Below are positions 1-10,506 of a DNA stretch of 64,000 nt, one piece after another. Position numbers and translations under genes: made by a program. Source of the DNA: Paragorgia papillata (lineage: Eukaryota > Cnidaria > Anthozoa > Scleralcyonacea > Coralliidae); NCBI GenBank assembly GCA_035771165.1, contig JAWNZC010000419.1, forward strand, positions 2,911,001-2,975,000, read 5' to 3'. The first letter of the stretch is position 1, and each line of letters starts with the position of its first letter. The notes under the pieces are model-generated. The model did no database searches, was not told the DNA's origin, and saw nothing but the letters and a program-made list of their open reading frames with translations.

Positions 1-863
1 CTGCCGAATTTCTCGATGTTAGTTCAACTTCGAGGTATTACAAGGGATCTTTCACGATTCATTGCTTCGACGATTTCTACCCATGTTGGCAACCAATCAA
101 GTGAACTTTATAAAACTCCAACCACGTCGGAAACAGATCGAAATCATTTGAAAAGCATTGTTTGAAGTAACTATTAAGTAAACCTTATGCTTCCCATGTG
201 CACGAGCCATCGCAGTTTTCGCTTGCGGTGAGTTTTCGTTTTGGGAAATGTCCTATCTGCTATATCTCCATCCAATATCCCCAATACAAAGTAAAGAGTT
301 TCCGTATTGAGCTGTTGAATCGACAAGAGCGATCCAATACACGTATTTTTTAAATCTTGGTTGACTAAAATGCGAATTGTCAAGCGTTTTACTGCAGCTC
401 TTTGTATCAGCCCAAATATGCTGAGTTTGGCGATACATTAATTATAGTTTCGTCTGGCGGTTTGTCGCCCCTTTGGGGTGCAAATTGTTTGGACAATGTT
501 TAAATATAAAATTGAGGTTGTTTTCCGTGACAATTCAGCCCATATTGTACAATTGTTTAATATTGTTTTTCAATGGTTCAACATTGTATTTTAGTAGACT
601 TCGGAACCCAGGTGAGATGACAGATGATTTTATTTCGGATTTCTGATATTTGTGTTCCGAAACATGTTCATCTGTTATGTAAATAGGAGTGACATATAGT
701 CAGCTTAAATATTGACATTTTTAGCAAAAAAAAACTCCATGGAAAAGCCTGTTATGGACATTTTTTGTAGTGTTTATTTCTATTTGTTGGAAATTTGATA
801 CTTTGAGTTTCTGTTTGTCAAAGGGAAGGATCTAGGAGGCAGTGGTTGACTAATATTAGTACA
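1..863. other. AT-rich stretch with no recognisable gene
   Basis: Only short open frames occur here, none with a recognisable domain. A longer low-complexity T-rich stretch lies around 480-800. I see no splice-linked exons and no clear repeat termini before the element that begins near 864. Confidence 0.5.
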
Positions 864-1600
864 ATGGAGCCGTGCTATAATGCGGTAGTTAGGCCAATGG
901 AATTGAGGTTTCAGTTTACTGTCCGAGGATTTTCAAAATGTGTTGCGGCTTTTGTTCATTATTCATTATTTGAATCATATTCATTTATCTTGTCCGAAAA
1001 TATAATGAAATCGATCTGTGGATCGACATGGACCAAGGGACGGCCATCACCCATCGTCAGCCTGACCCAAGAAAAATTTTCATAGTAATATTTCATGACA
1101 TCGTACCCTGGATGCCAGCCTGGATGCCACCCTGCAGTGATGACACACTACAGTGCAAATGATGTAAATAGTATATTTGAAAGTCCTGATGTGGAAAATC
1201 TACCAACAATGAAAATTATTTTGAATAATGAAAATTTCATGCAGTAGTTTTAAGCCCATGTGGGTGATGGACGGTAAACTGAAACCTTAATTCCATTGGC
1301 TTAGTGGTGACCGCGTTATAAATGAAGTGTGTTATTGTGAGGTACAGCCAAATATCTCATTCCCAGTAGTACTCTTCCCACTCAGTTCTGGCACAATATT
1401 GTGGGCTGACTACTTTCTGTTCGATTCTAACCTAACAATCCAAATCCCAACTGAAGAAGCTTGAAGTCCACTCAAGACTTCAACAAAATGAGATTGAAAT
1501 AAGATTTTTGAACGTGGTTTTCATTTCTCACTATGGTCACACTGCCGCATTGTCGTTTTATCTCATAATGATTCAGGGGCTCTGGAAGCTTTTCAAAGTT
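864..1600. mobile_element. Degraded copy of the TA-flanked CAGTG MITE family, interrupted by another palindrome
   Basis: The left end (CAATGGAGCCGTGCTATAAT, after TA) resembles the terminus of the better copy at 2025-2979. The internal text from about 1300 to 1575 (CCCAGTAGTACTCTTCCCAC and onward) is shared with that copy. Between about 893 and 1300 lies a second palindromic element: its arms run from CCAATGGAATTGAGGTTTCA to the reverse complement ending CCTTAATTCCATTGG. The right terminus of the outer copy is not clear. Confidence 0.6.
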
Positions 1601-2024
1601 GTGGGTGTCCTGCGTCTCGCAGAATGCCATAAACAGGGCCATGCCCTTCAGAGAATATAATAGATAACTAATAACTATATATACATAACATACAAGATAA
1701 CATCACAAGTTCACAACAACTTCAAGAGCTTTTAAAAAAAAATTATAAAACGAAAAGGTGGTGAACTGCATGCTGAGAATAGTTTTGATAATGAAATACT
1801 GATGTTTCGAGCAGGTCAAGCCACCAGGCAAAACCCTTTATCGAGTGGTTGACGGCTCTGCCTGTATTTGTATAGGGCAAAGTGAAAAGCTGGTAAACTG
1901 CTGAGATTGATTTTAATAACAAAATACTGATGTTTTAAGCAGAGCCATAATAAGCAAAGCCCTTCAGAGTATAAATAGGTTACAGTCAATAGCACAAAAC
2001 ATCAGTATTTCATTATTATACATA

Positions 2025-2979
2025 CAGTGAAGCCTTGCTATAACGCGGTGGTTGGGGTCCTTAGATGAAGCGCGTTATTGTGAGGTATGGCCAAATCTCG
2101 TTCCCAGTAGTACTCTTCCCACTCAGTTCTGGAGCAATATTGTGGGCCGAGTACTGGGAGTGAGATTGAGTACTGCCAGAAGCACTTTCTGTTCGATTCT
2201 AACAATCCAAATTGTGACTGAAGAAGCTTGAAGTCCACGCAAGACTTCAACAAAATGGAATTGAAATAAGGTTTTTGAGCATGGTTTTCATCTCTCACAG
2301 TGATCACACTGCCATGTTGTAAATGCGACTCGGTATAACACAGTTGATCCTTGGACCCCAAAATTTTACTTTTTCTGGTTTGTTAATTGACGACTAGTTA
2401 TACTAGCGACGTTTACCTATAACCATTATGAGATAAAATGACAACACAGCAGTGCGATCATTGCGAGAAATGAAAACCACACTCAAAAATCTTATTCCAA
2501 TTCCATTTTGTTGAAGTCTTGAGTGAACTTTAAGCTTCTTCTGAGTCGCTATTTGGATTGTTAGGTTTGAACAGAAAGTGCTTCTAGCAGTACTCAATCT
2601 TAAGCCTGGTACCCTGGCCCAATCAAAGAATATGGGCCAGGTAACCACTAAAGGCTTCTGCTTTCCTATTGGTTGAAATTTCACGCATTTTTAGTGACTA
2701 TGAGTAAAACTGCAATCGTCATAAGTGGATTTAGCCCTGATGACGTGAGAATGAGATTAGTCAGGTTACCTGGCCCATATTTCTTTTGCAATTGGGCCAG
2801 GGTACCAGGCTTACTCAATCTCACTCCCAGTACTCAGCCCACAATATTGCACCAGAACTGAGTGGGAAGAGTACTGGGAACGAGATATTTGGCCGCACGT
2901 CACAATAACACACTTCATTTATAACGTGGTCACCTCTAAGGACCCCATGCAACTACTGTGTTATAGTGAGGCTCCACTG
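2025..2979. mobile_element. Fold-back MITE, TA-flanked, CAGTG termini (pogo/Tigger-like)
   Basis: The element starts CAGTGAAGCCTTGCTATAAC and ends GTTATAGTGAGGCTCCACTG, an imperfect inverted repeat. TA dinucleotides sit immediately outside both ends (2023-2024 and 2980-2981). The internal arms are also inverted copies of each other, for example the CCCAGTAGTACTCTTCCCAC block near 2100 against its complement near 2870. CAGTG-type ends with TA duplication recall pogo/Tigger-derived MITEs; that family assignment is inference. It is interrupted by a second MITE at 2603-2811. Confidence 0.75.
2603..2811. mobile_element. AGCCTGG MITE, copy 1 (nested inside the CAGTG MITE)
   Basis: About 209 bp, beginning AGCCTGGTACCCTGGCCCA and ending with the inverted repeat GGGCCAGGGTACCAGGCT. 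The inner sequence, including ACTGCAATCGTCAT and CTATTGGTTGAAATTTC, recurs in four other copies in this window (35167, 35407, 53789, 62253). No transposase is encoded. Confidence 0.85.
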
Positions 2980-2981
2980 TA

Positions 2982-3604
2982 GTGATCAGTTTATTCCTTA
3001 AACCAGTACTTTGTCAACTTTTCCTATGGGAAGAAATCAGAGTACAGTACTCAGAGAGAAAATATACAATGCAATTGTCATTTGGTGTCTAGAGAGTCAA
3101 CAAATTATTTTCACATGAGATCATTAATGACCCAATGTCAGTTTATACAAGGCTTTGAAGTTTGAACTTGTGACCTTAGTGAATACTGTTGTATTGCCAA
3201 AAATTGTCATAATTTATCAAATTCTCATAATTTATCGAATTCTATGCTTCAATTATAGGCAAAATGGAAATACCTTCCCTCTTCTTCTTCTGTAGTTCAT
3301 TGCGTATTATTGTATTTCTGTAGCCACTATGGAGCCTGAGAAAATTTTTTGTTGAAAACTGTACATAAATTGTGTAATATAGCTTTAAATGGTGTTTATT
3401 CATAATACAATGGATGTTTATCCCAAATCGATACCAACAGACAAATATGCATTAAGAATTGGTGACTTATATCGCTAGACTTTCCTCACACTTCAGTAGC
3501 AGCTACAGATATACAGTAATACACAACCAACTATAGAAGCGGAAGTGGGAAGGTATTTCCATTTTGACTGTATATTAAGGCTGTTGCCCTTTATTTAATG
3601 CATA
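2982..3604. other. No gene seen; AT-rich intergenic
   Basis: No open frame with family resemblance was found. Nothing beyond ordinary AT-rich sequence was identified. Confidence 0.4.
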
Positions 3605-3817
3605 ATTAACTCATTCCTGTCTGAGGGCTTCTCCAGAGGTGAATAAAATCGTCTGGCGTTAGCCAGAAGAAAATACTAAAGACCAATTCGGACAGGAAAG
3701 AGTTAGAGAGATAGTTTATAACTCATTCCTGTCCGAGGGCTTCTCCAGAGGTGAATAAAATCGTCTGGCGTTAGCCAGAATAAAATACTAAAGACCAATT
3801 CGGACAGGAAATAATTA
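3605..3817. mobile_element. Two tandem copies of a ~100-bp TTAA-flanked MITE (AACTCATTCCTGTC family)
   Basis: Two near-identical units (about 3605-3704 and 3719-3817) each read AACTCATTCCTGTCYGAGGG, then AATCGTCTGGCGTTAGCCAG, and close with the inverted terminus GGACAGGAAA. TTA/TTAA lies at the edges. Related copies occur at 5107-5226, 6930-7080, 9700-9840, 45670-45780 and 45955-46075. Confidence 0.75.
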
Positions 3818-5106
3818 ATCTAAACAAACAAACCTTATATAAATGTCCTCTTTGCTTTTGTACTGTACGTTAATCCTTTAAGAGTTCCTGGCTTTCTTGA
3901 ATTCTTGTCCCAATTTTATATGGAAATCCTCAAATTCCAGTTACAAAAGGATGCAATAATTAGGATGTTAGCTAAGCTTGACATCTATCGAGTTTATATT
4001 TAGGGTGATGATTCAATTTTAAAGTCAGTCCTCCGAAAATGCTTACCATCTGGACATGATTATTTATACCTTGTTTCCTTTTCTGCTGTAACGTTAAATC
4101 TCAACTTTCAATTTTTGGTGACGTTTTGTGCATAATATTGCAAGTAAAAGTCAACATCAATACGATTGACTTAACGTTTTGTTATCTGTTGAAACTCAGA
4201 AGTTCATTACACCACGATTACACCAGTTCAGTTTTCACTTAGTTTTTTTGTTTACTTTCTTCTTAACTTGTTATCAATCACAGATATAATCACTCTGTCT
4301 TAATACCTTAGATCTCAAGTTTCTTCCTGATTGAATTCTTTAACAGTGATATACTCTATATCTAAATCTCTACTGTATTATTTTTAAGCTAGTTGTTTAG
4401 TTTTATTTAATATATTATATATACATTGAATTCTTGTATATATGTTCGAATTTAGAAATGATTTAGTGCCTCTTAGCTATTAATAAATAAAGTGAATTGA
4501 AAATAGACTTTTTTAACATAATAATTATCTTAAGCTGGTCTCAGGAATTTAAAACATCTGTCAATTTTTTAATTATATTTTTATTACTGAGTACAGCTGA
4601 TCGAAGTTGAGGATTTCAAATTAACTTTTGTCCATTATATTTCCAAAGTCTGCTGTGTATTACTGTGAACCATGCTGGTCTAAAGCAGTGAAATTTGGCA
4701 AGAATGATCACTCCCTGATCAACTCAAAAGAAAAGCACTTGAGGAAGATATCAAATAGCCAGAATGTCTAGTTTATTAATACAGAATTATGAAGATAAAT
4801 GTTACGGTTTTCTGCTTTCTGCTTCAATTCAATTTTAAAGTTCAGTTTGTTGTATTTTTACTGGTATGTTATGGTTTTGTTTTGTTGTTATTTAAATTAT
4901 AATTAAGAGGAATATATAGACAGTTTGAGAGCACTAATCTTTGAATACGTTTTGGCTGATGTAGTTGTTTTGTTTCCATGGTGTTATACCTTGCCCATGA
5001 ATTTGATATCAGATTATTATGTTGTGTGGATGCAGCTGTATCTTGTACATTGTATTATCAATCTGTTGCTTAAGTTGAATGTAATTATTCTTGTATTTTA
5101 TATTAT
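3818..5106. other. AT-rich stretch, no gene; possible retroelement tail near 4300-4500
   Basis: No exon or domain can be recognised. The TATTAATAAATAAAGTGAATTG text at 4478-4500 looks like the 3' untranslated tail of a non-LTR retroelement, but no coding part is left to confirm it. Confidence 0.3.
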
Positions 5107-5226
5107 TTAACCCATTGTTGCCTAGGATGTCAGTGAGTTCTCTCTTTGATGTGTAAATTTGTCTGGCATTAGACAGAGTAAAACAATTAAGTGCTTGATT
5201 TCAACAGGCTCAGGCAGGAATAGGTT
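5107..5226. mobile_element. TTAA-flanked short MITE (AACCCATTGTTGCC variant)
   Basis: It starts TTAACCCATTGTTGCCTAGG and ends CAGGCAGGAATAGGTTAA, a short inverted repeat inside TTAA. The internal TGTCTGGCATTAGACAGAGT matches the equivalent site in the copies at 6930 and 45955. Confidence 0.75.
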
Positions 5227-5699
5227 AATTACATGTACAGAAAAAATCTAGAAAATACTGATATTTGTTGTAATATGTTCATGTCATATTTGTGTATTTC
5301 AGGAAAGCACTTTATTTTTAAGTTTAAAGTTGATAGCTTATAATTGGCTGTAGAATTTTAATACATTAGAATACATCTGAAACAACTATTTGACAGTCAG
5401 CGCACATACAATACCATAAATTTGTTTATCCCTTCATCCGCTGCATGACGTCACAAGGGATATTATTCCCCATTTCTAATACATGTACTAGTGAATTAAA
5501 TTGGTTAATTTAATGCTTTCAATGTAAAAACAAACCATTTTCTGAACACATATAAAGACAAAATAAGCATCGCATGTCTATATGTACAGTATATCTATAT
5601 ATATATGTCTTAATATATATGTATAAGAAATCACTATTTAACAGTATGTCTATATATATTTATACAGTATGTCTATTTATAAAATAGGTTGCGTCTTAC

Positions 5700-5975
5700 G
5701 CACGCTGTGATTGGTCAATTACCGTGTTTATATCAGGCTATGTAAACACGGTTGTGATGTCACGGCACATTTTTTAGCCTTATTTCATAAAAGAAATAGA
5801 AAATGGATGCCCTGTGTTTATATAACCTGATGCAAACACTCGAGTGAGTTGGGAGAATTCGAAAGTACTTATGTAAACCCTCGCCTACGGCTCGGGTTCA
5901 CATAAACTTTCAAGTTCTCCCAACTCACTCTCGTGTTTGCATCAGGTTATGTAAACACGGGCAGCCATTTTTTAT
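5700..5975. mobile_element. Palindromic MITE with ATTTCWTAAAWGAAATAG ends and CACGCTGTGATTGG box
   Basis: Sequence at 5780-5860 (AAGAAATAGAAAATGGATG, TAACCTGATGCAAACACTCG) returns inverted at 5915-5975 (CGTGTTTGCATCAGGTTATG, CCATTTTTTATTTCTT). The centre carries CTCGCCTACGGCTCG. A related palindrome lies at 41670-41845. No coding capacity. Confidence 0.65.
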
Positions 5976-5984
5976 TTCTTAAAT

Positions 5985-6330
5985 ATATGTATAAGAAATC
6001 ACTATTTAACTACAATCTTTTAGCATTGCAAAATACTTTTAACGTAGAAGATCCACGCATTTGGAAAAATGTGTGTGTTAAATGTAATTCAGCCCGGAAT
6101 CTTACGAACATCCTACCATCGTGTTGTTAAATTATGTGTCGCCTTTTGTTTATTTTGTACATTGTTTTGTTTAGATTTTGTAATTCGTAAAGTGTTTCTA
6201 TCTGTTTCGGGGCCGCAGTAATTGGCATTAGCTGTTGCGTTTGCCCAGCCTGTTGTCTCAATGTCTGTATTTATGTTTGTAATATGTCAATCATGGCAAA
6301 GTTAATAAATAAATTTATTATATGGCTGGG
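5985..6330 (+). mobile_element. 3' end of a decayed non-LTR retrotransposon
   Basis: A short frame (about 5990-6127) is followed by untranslated-looking sequence ending AAAGTTAATAAATAAATTTATT. The layout (short coding tail, UTR, AT-rich 3' tail) fits a 5'-truncated LINE copy. No reverse-transcriptase motif remains, so the family is not assigned. Confidence 0.35.
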
Positions 6331-6890
6331 CTTGTTTTCGGGTCATTACGCCAAACGGGGCACGCTGATTGGTTGCTGAGAGGTCCGGAAAAAGCCGTAA
6401 TGCCCTCTCGGCACTGTGAGAGGGCATTACGTCCTTTTTAATGACCTGCACGTTTTGGCGGGAAAATTACTGAGTTGATTTGAATGAAAATAAAAGCGAA
6501 TTAGATATATTCGTTGGAAAATTTTGAACAATAATACGTCCTGAAACATCAGTGTTTCTTTTTAAAACTTCTTATTTAAAAGCGCGAAAAATAAAAGCCT
6601 AACAGGTGTAAACATGAAGCGAAACGAACAAGCTCAAAAGTAAGAACTAAGTTGAACAGCGACACCTGATCAAGACAAACGTAGAACTAAAAACAGATAA
6701 GAAAAGAAACCAAAAGCCATATAATAAAAGGCTTTTTAACCTCGTTTTCTCGGTCTGTACGGGAAAGTATTTGCCCTCGGTTTCTCTCGCACAAACCTCG
6801 CTCCTTCGTCGCTCGGTCTGTACGAAAACCTCATGAGGCAAATACTTTCCCGTACAGACCTCGAACTCGGTTAATAAGCCTTTAAAAATA
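6330..6890. mobile_element. Palindromic MITEs with GGTCTGTACGGGAAAGTA motif
   Basis: At 6338-6450 GGTCATTACGCC and AGGGCATTAC-type arms face each other. At 6722-6890 the text AAAAGGCTTTTTAACCTCG, CGGTCTGTACGGGAAAGTAT is mirrored by ATACTTTCCCGTACAGACC and AATAAGCCTTTA. A related structure recurs at 18080-18545. All non-coding. Confidence 0.6.
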
Positions 6891-6929
6891 AATAAAATAT
6901 ATAAGCAATTTCTGTATTTAATTATATTA

Positions 6930-7080
6930 CTGTAACCTATTGCTGCCTAGGATTGTCTGAGGGTTCTCCGAGAGGCTTCTCCCTTTGATAATTATTGTTA
7001 AAGATTGTTTGGTGTTAGACAGAGTAAAACAACAATAGTGTCATTTTTGGCTGGTTGAATCAGGCAGGAATTGGTTTAAT
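6930..7080. mobile_element. Short TTAA MITE, AACC(C/T)ATTGCTGCC family
   Basis: It begins TAACCTATTGCTGCCTAGG, has an internal GTTTGGTGTTAGACAGAGT, and ends CAGGCAGGAATTGGTTTAA. Same architecture as the 5107 copy. Confidence 0.65.
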
Positions 7081-7439
7081 TAATAACTTTGTAAAAGAAA
7101 ATGTGAAAATTTTACTTTGGAAGCACAGTTTAATGTTAAAACTTGAACTGTCAATGTTTTGTTGTGTTTTTACGTGGATTTTTCATTATTAGTGGCGGAA
7201 ACATCAATAAAACACTCTATTTTATATAATAAAGTGCTATTTTGCTCTGATGAAGGCCTGAGTCAACAGGCCAAAAGCTTATAGCAAATAAATATTAAAC
7301 GTTTTGTTTTTAGCTATTCCATTAGAAACATTTGTTATTATTATATATTTGTAGTATTTTATAATTATTTAGTAACACTATATTCATATAAAATTGGTTG
7401 TTGAAAATCTCTTTTGGGAACTTCTATTAAACATAATTA

Positions 7440-7545
7440 TCTACATATGTACTGTTTAATAACGAGCAGGAGTGTTTTATCAGATATAAAGACACGAGGC
7501 GAAGCCGAGTGTTTTTATATCTGATAAAACACGAACTGCGAGTTT
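7440..7545. mobile_element. Palindrome with GTGTTTTATCAGATATAAA arms
   Basis: GTGTTTTATCAGATATAAAG at 7472 is mirrored by TTTATATCTGATAAAACACG near 7515, around a GAGGCGAAGCCGAG centre. The same arm motif appears at 41915. Confidence 0.55.
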
Positions 7546-7734
7546 ATTGAACGGCTTCAAAAACGAACCACTTGGTAAGTTCATTGGCGTAGTAAGTTTG
7601 AAAAATAACCTTGTCTAAGCCGAGAAAATCAAAGCTAAAGTTTATGTAAATCAGGAGGTATCTTTATCACATATAAAGACACTGATTAAACATTAATTTC
7701 TTTTGAATTTTCCTCATGAATTATTAATGCCTTT

Positions 7735-8690
7735 TTGAACTATAAATTAAAAATTCTGGATATCTATAAAGTAAATTCATTCCATGTTGCTAAATTTATG
7801 TTTTTATATCGCCATCGTTTGCTACCCTCGTTTTTCCTTGATTTATTTTTAACTAATAGTCAAGTACATAATTATAATACCAGATATGCAGCAGATTACC
7901 GGTCCCACACTTGTCGCACAAATATCAAACAATTCACAATTCTTCACTTAGGTCCAAAAATTTGGAATTCTCTACCATCTTCAGTTACCTATACTCAGTT
8001 ACTATATTCTCCTTCAAAAATAAACTTTATCAGTTACTACTTAATGGGTGAATACAGTAAACACCCACGTGTAAGAACCTAGTGATTTAAGAACCTGTAG
8101 GCAGAAATTGGGGATTTTAATACCCCAAAATATAAGAACCTGTTTAGCCAACCAAAGCCACAAGGTTCTTATATGAAGAGTCACTCTGAATAATGAAACA
8201 GTGCTGTAGCCAAAATGTGGGACTATAAAATATAAATTTGCTATATATTTGGCCCTTCCATAAAAATATCATCGCAGAAATTACATACATACAGTATAAT
8301 CTCTCTATAACAAAGTGGTTTATATATCTGGTCATATATAACAATAGCATTTCCCTTAAAGAAATTTTAAGAACCTATTAAGAACCTATTTTGCCCAAAT
8401 TGTCAGTAATTACCCCAAAATATAAGAACCTATTTTGCCAGACTTGAAAAAATCTAGGTTCTTACACGTGGGTGTTTACTGTATATCTGAATTCGTTATA
8501 TTTGCATACACCTTTCGTTTATAAACAATCTAAAAATAATATTAAATCTATACGAGGGGACTTCTTCTAAAAAAGCCTAATGGTTTCATGAGGTCCTCTT
8601 GCCATTTATCTTCTAAAATGTAATGTTATATATACATGTATCGATATTTATTATTTATTATTATTTGGCGAATAAAATGATGATGATAGA
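7735..8690 (+). mobile_element. 3' fragment of a non-LTR retrotransposon, interrupted by a MITE
   Basis: The frame from 7735 to about 8050 encodes a C-terminal tail typical of LINE reverse transcriptases. It includes an NYNTRYAADY-like segment and a GPKIWNSLPSSV motif; this N-T-R … G-x-x-x-W-N-x-L-P signature is well known at RT C-termini. A 427-bp MITE (8055-8481) breaks the frame just before the expected end. After the MITE comes a 3' UTR (GGGGACTTCTTCTAAAAAAG, TTTCATGAGGTCCTC) and a terminal GAATAAAATGATGATGATAG tail. It is a dead, 5'-truncated copy upstream of SHANK. Confidence 0.75.
8055..8481. mobile_element. TA-flanked fold-back MITE, CAGTAAACACCCACGTGTAA termini
   Basis: The perfect terminal inverted repeats CAGTAAACACCCACGTG and CACGTGGGTGTTTACTG each have TA outside. 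Inside, TAAGAACCT motifs are repeated. It is inserted in a LINE 3' fragment. Confidence 0.85.
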
Positions 8691-8864
8691 TGTTTTCTCA
8701 ATATTCTGTTTGTTTAATATAGATCTGGAGCTTTGCTGTTACAGAGCATGATAAGTATCAATAAATATCAACGGAATTGGCACACAAATAACATCTCAAC
8801 TTGCACCAGTGTATAACATATAGTCTAATCTTCTGACAACTAATTGTTATTTATTCATTCTGCA

Positions 8865-10506
8865 ATGGAGATTAATAATACGACAGTGAATAACATTGAC
8901 CATTCTATTTCGACTGAGCCTATCTTTCTCAGAATCAACATCCCAGATAAAGGAATATTTGAGGTAAGTGTTTCGAATGAAGATGCGGAAACTCTGAAAG
9001 AGTTGTGTGAAAATTATAAGTTATTTGAAGGCGCTCTAATCACGTATGATTGAGTCTTTCATGACTTCTTGTAGAAAAGATTCACATTCAAACATGATGA
9101 AAAAGTTTGGGCTGCAAAGGAACAAGTGATTCACGAGATTGGAAAGGTGAGAGAATATGCTCTGAACAAACGCATTTAAAAATAGATCGCCAATTGACGT
9201 TATTGGAGGATTGGTGCCAAACCACAGGGGGGATGCCACCCCCTGATCAGAGGTAACCATGGCAACCCCGCCACAGCCCACCTCCAGGCACCAGTCACAC
9301 TGTCAAAGCAGTGGAAATGTATATACTTACCCTTGCATTCTATAAGGAGTGGGTGGGTGGGTCACTAAACAGCGCGCGCAAAACCAGTCAAGCTCAGACC
9401 ACGCTGACAAGACTTTGATGAGCGCAAGTCAAGTTCAGACCACGCTGACAAGACTTTGATGAGCGCAAGTCAAGCTCAGACCACGCTGACAAGACTTTGA
9501 TGAGTGCAAGTCAAGCTCAGACCACGCTGACAAGACTTTGATGAGCGCAAGTCAAGCTCAGACCACGCTGACAAGACTTTGATGAGCGCAAGTCAAGCTC
9601 AGACCATGCTGACAAGACTTTGATGAGCGTTGAGATAATCCCCACATATTATCATGAGTGACCGCTGACTAGCATTGTCTCTTTTTTTACCTTGCCTAAA
9701 TTACATTTAGCCACATTGAGTAAAACAAAAAAAGGGTCGCTTTTGGCTGGCTCAGGCAGGAATGGGTTACTGACTTGTTAACCAATTGCTGCCTGGGAGT
9801 CTGAGAGTTTTCCTCTGAATTTGCAACCGTAGCTCTCCGGCATCAATTCAATCGCTTCAGTAGCTCAACCGTTAGAGCATTTAACTGGTCATTAGAAGGT
9901 TACAGGTGTGATCCTTGTCTGGGATGTCAAAGCGACTTGAAGTTTCGCACATCAAAACTTAACTAGTTTTTTAAATTGGTGTTTGTTAGGAGTCAAAAGA
10001 TATTCAAAACTATGGGTTTTTTGTGCCACCACATCAAGGAAAAGCAGGAAAATTTATGGATGAAGGAAGACCCTTATCAGAATATTCAATTCCCGACAAT
10101 GACCAGATCCTTGAGGTTAGCATTTAGTTTGGATAAATATCACATCTGATGGTTGTCATTTCCGTTGTGAGATTTTGTCACGTAGTGAGACCTTACCTTA
10201 CTTACGTTACGTTGCGAGACCTTACGTTACATTGTGAGTCCTTACGTTACATTGCGAGACCTTACGTTACATTGCGAGACCTTACGTTACATTGTGAGAC
10301 CTTACGTTACATTGTGAGACCTTACATTACATTGTGAGACCTTACGTTGCATTGTGAGACCTTACTTTACATTGTGCGACCTTACATTACATTGTGAGAC
10401 CTTGTTGTGATGATATATTGTGCTTTTTGACTAGTTCATGTTGAAGAGACGTATCTACCGATCCATCAGTTTCGATGAGAATAAACTCACAAAAATTCAC
10501 AATAAG
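8865..10506 (+). CDS. SHANK: SHANK exons 1-4: SPN (FERM F0-like) domain
   Basis: Exons 8865-8963, 9075-9146, 9990-10115 and 10435-10506 encode the Shank/ProSAP N-terminal fold, which in vertebrates binds Rap/Ras GTPases and packs against the ankyrin repeats. Family landmarks are visible: FLRINIPD near the start, VWAAKEQV (vertebrate WAAKQRV), NYGFFVPPHQGKAGKFMDE (vertebrate NYGLFQPPSRGRAGKFLDE) and MLKRRIYRS at the end. All four exons end in phase 0. The third exon's donor is GTTAGC, a weaker consensus also seen after exons 7 and 18. Confidence 0.93.

Noticed and set aside
2038..2684. Minus-strand frames around 100 codons
   Set aside because: Entirely within nested palindromic MITEs.
9382..9629. 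Possible CRISPR-like array
   Set aside because: Units are directly tandem with no unique spacers, in an animal intron, and shared with a second dispersed copy.
9860..9930. Possible tRNA gene
   Set aside because: A- and B-box-like words occur, but no acceptor or anticodon stem can be formed; kept as a SINE remnant.
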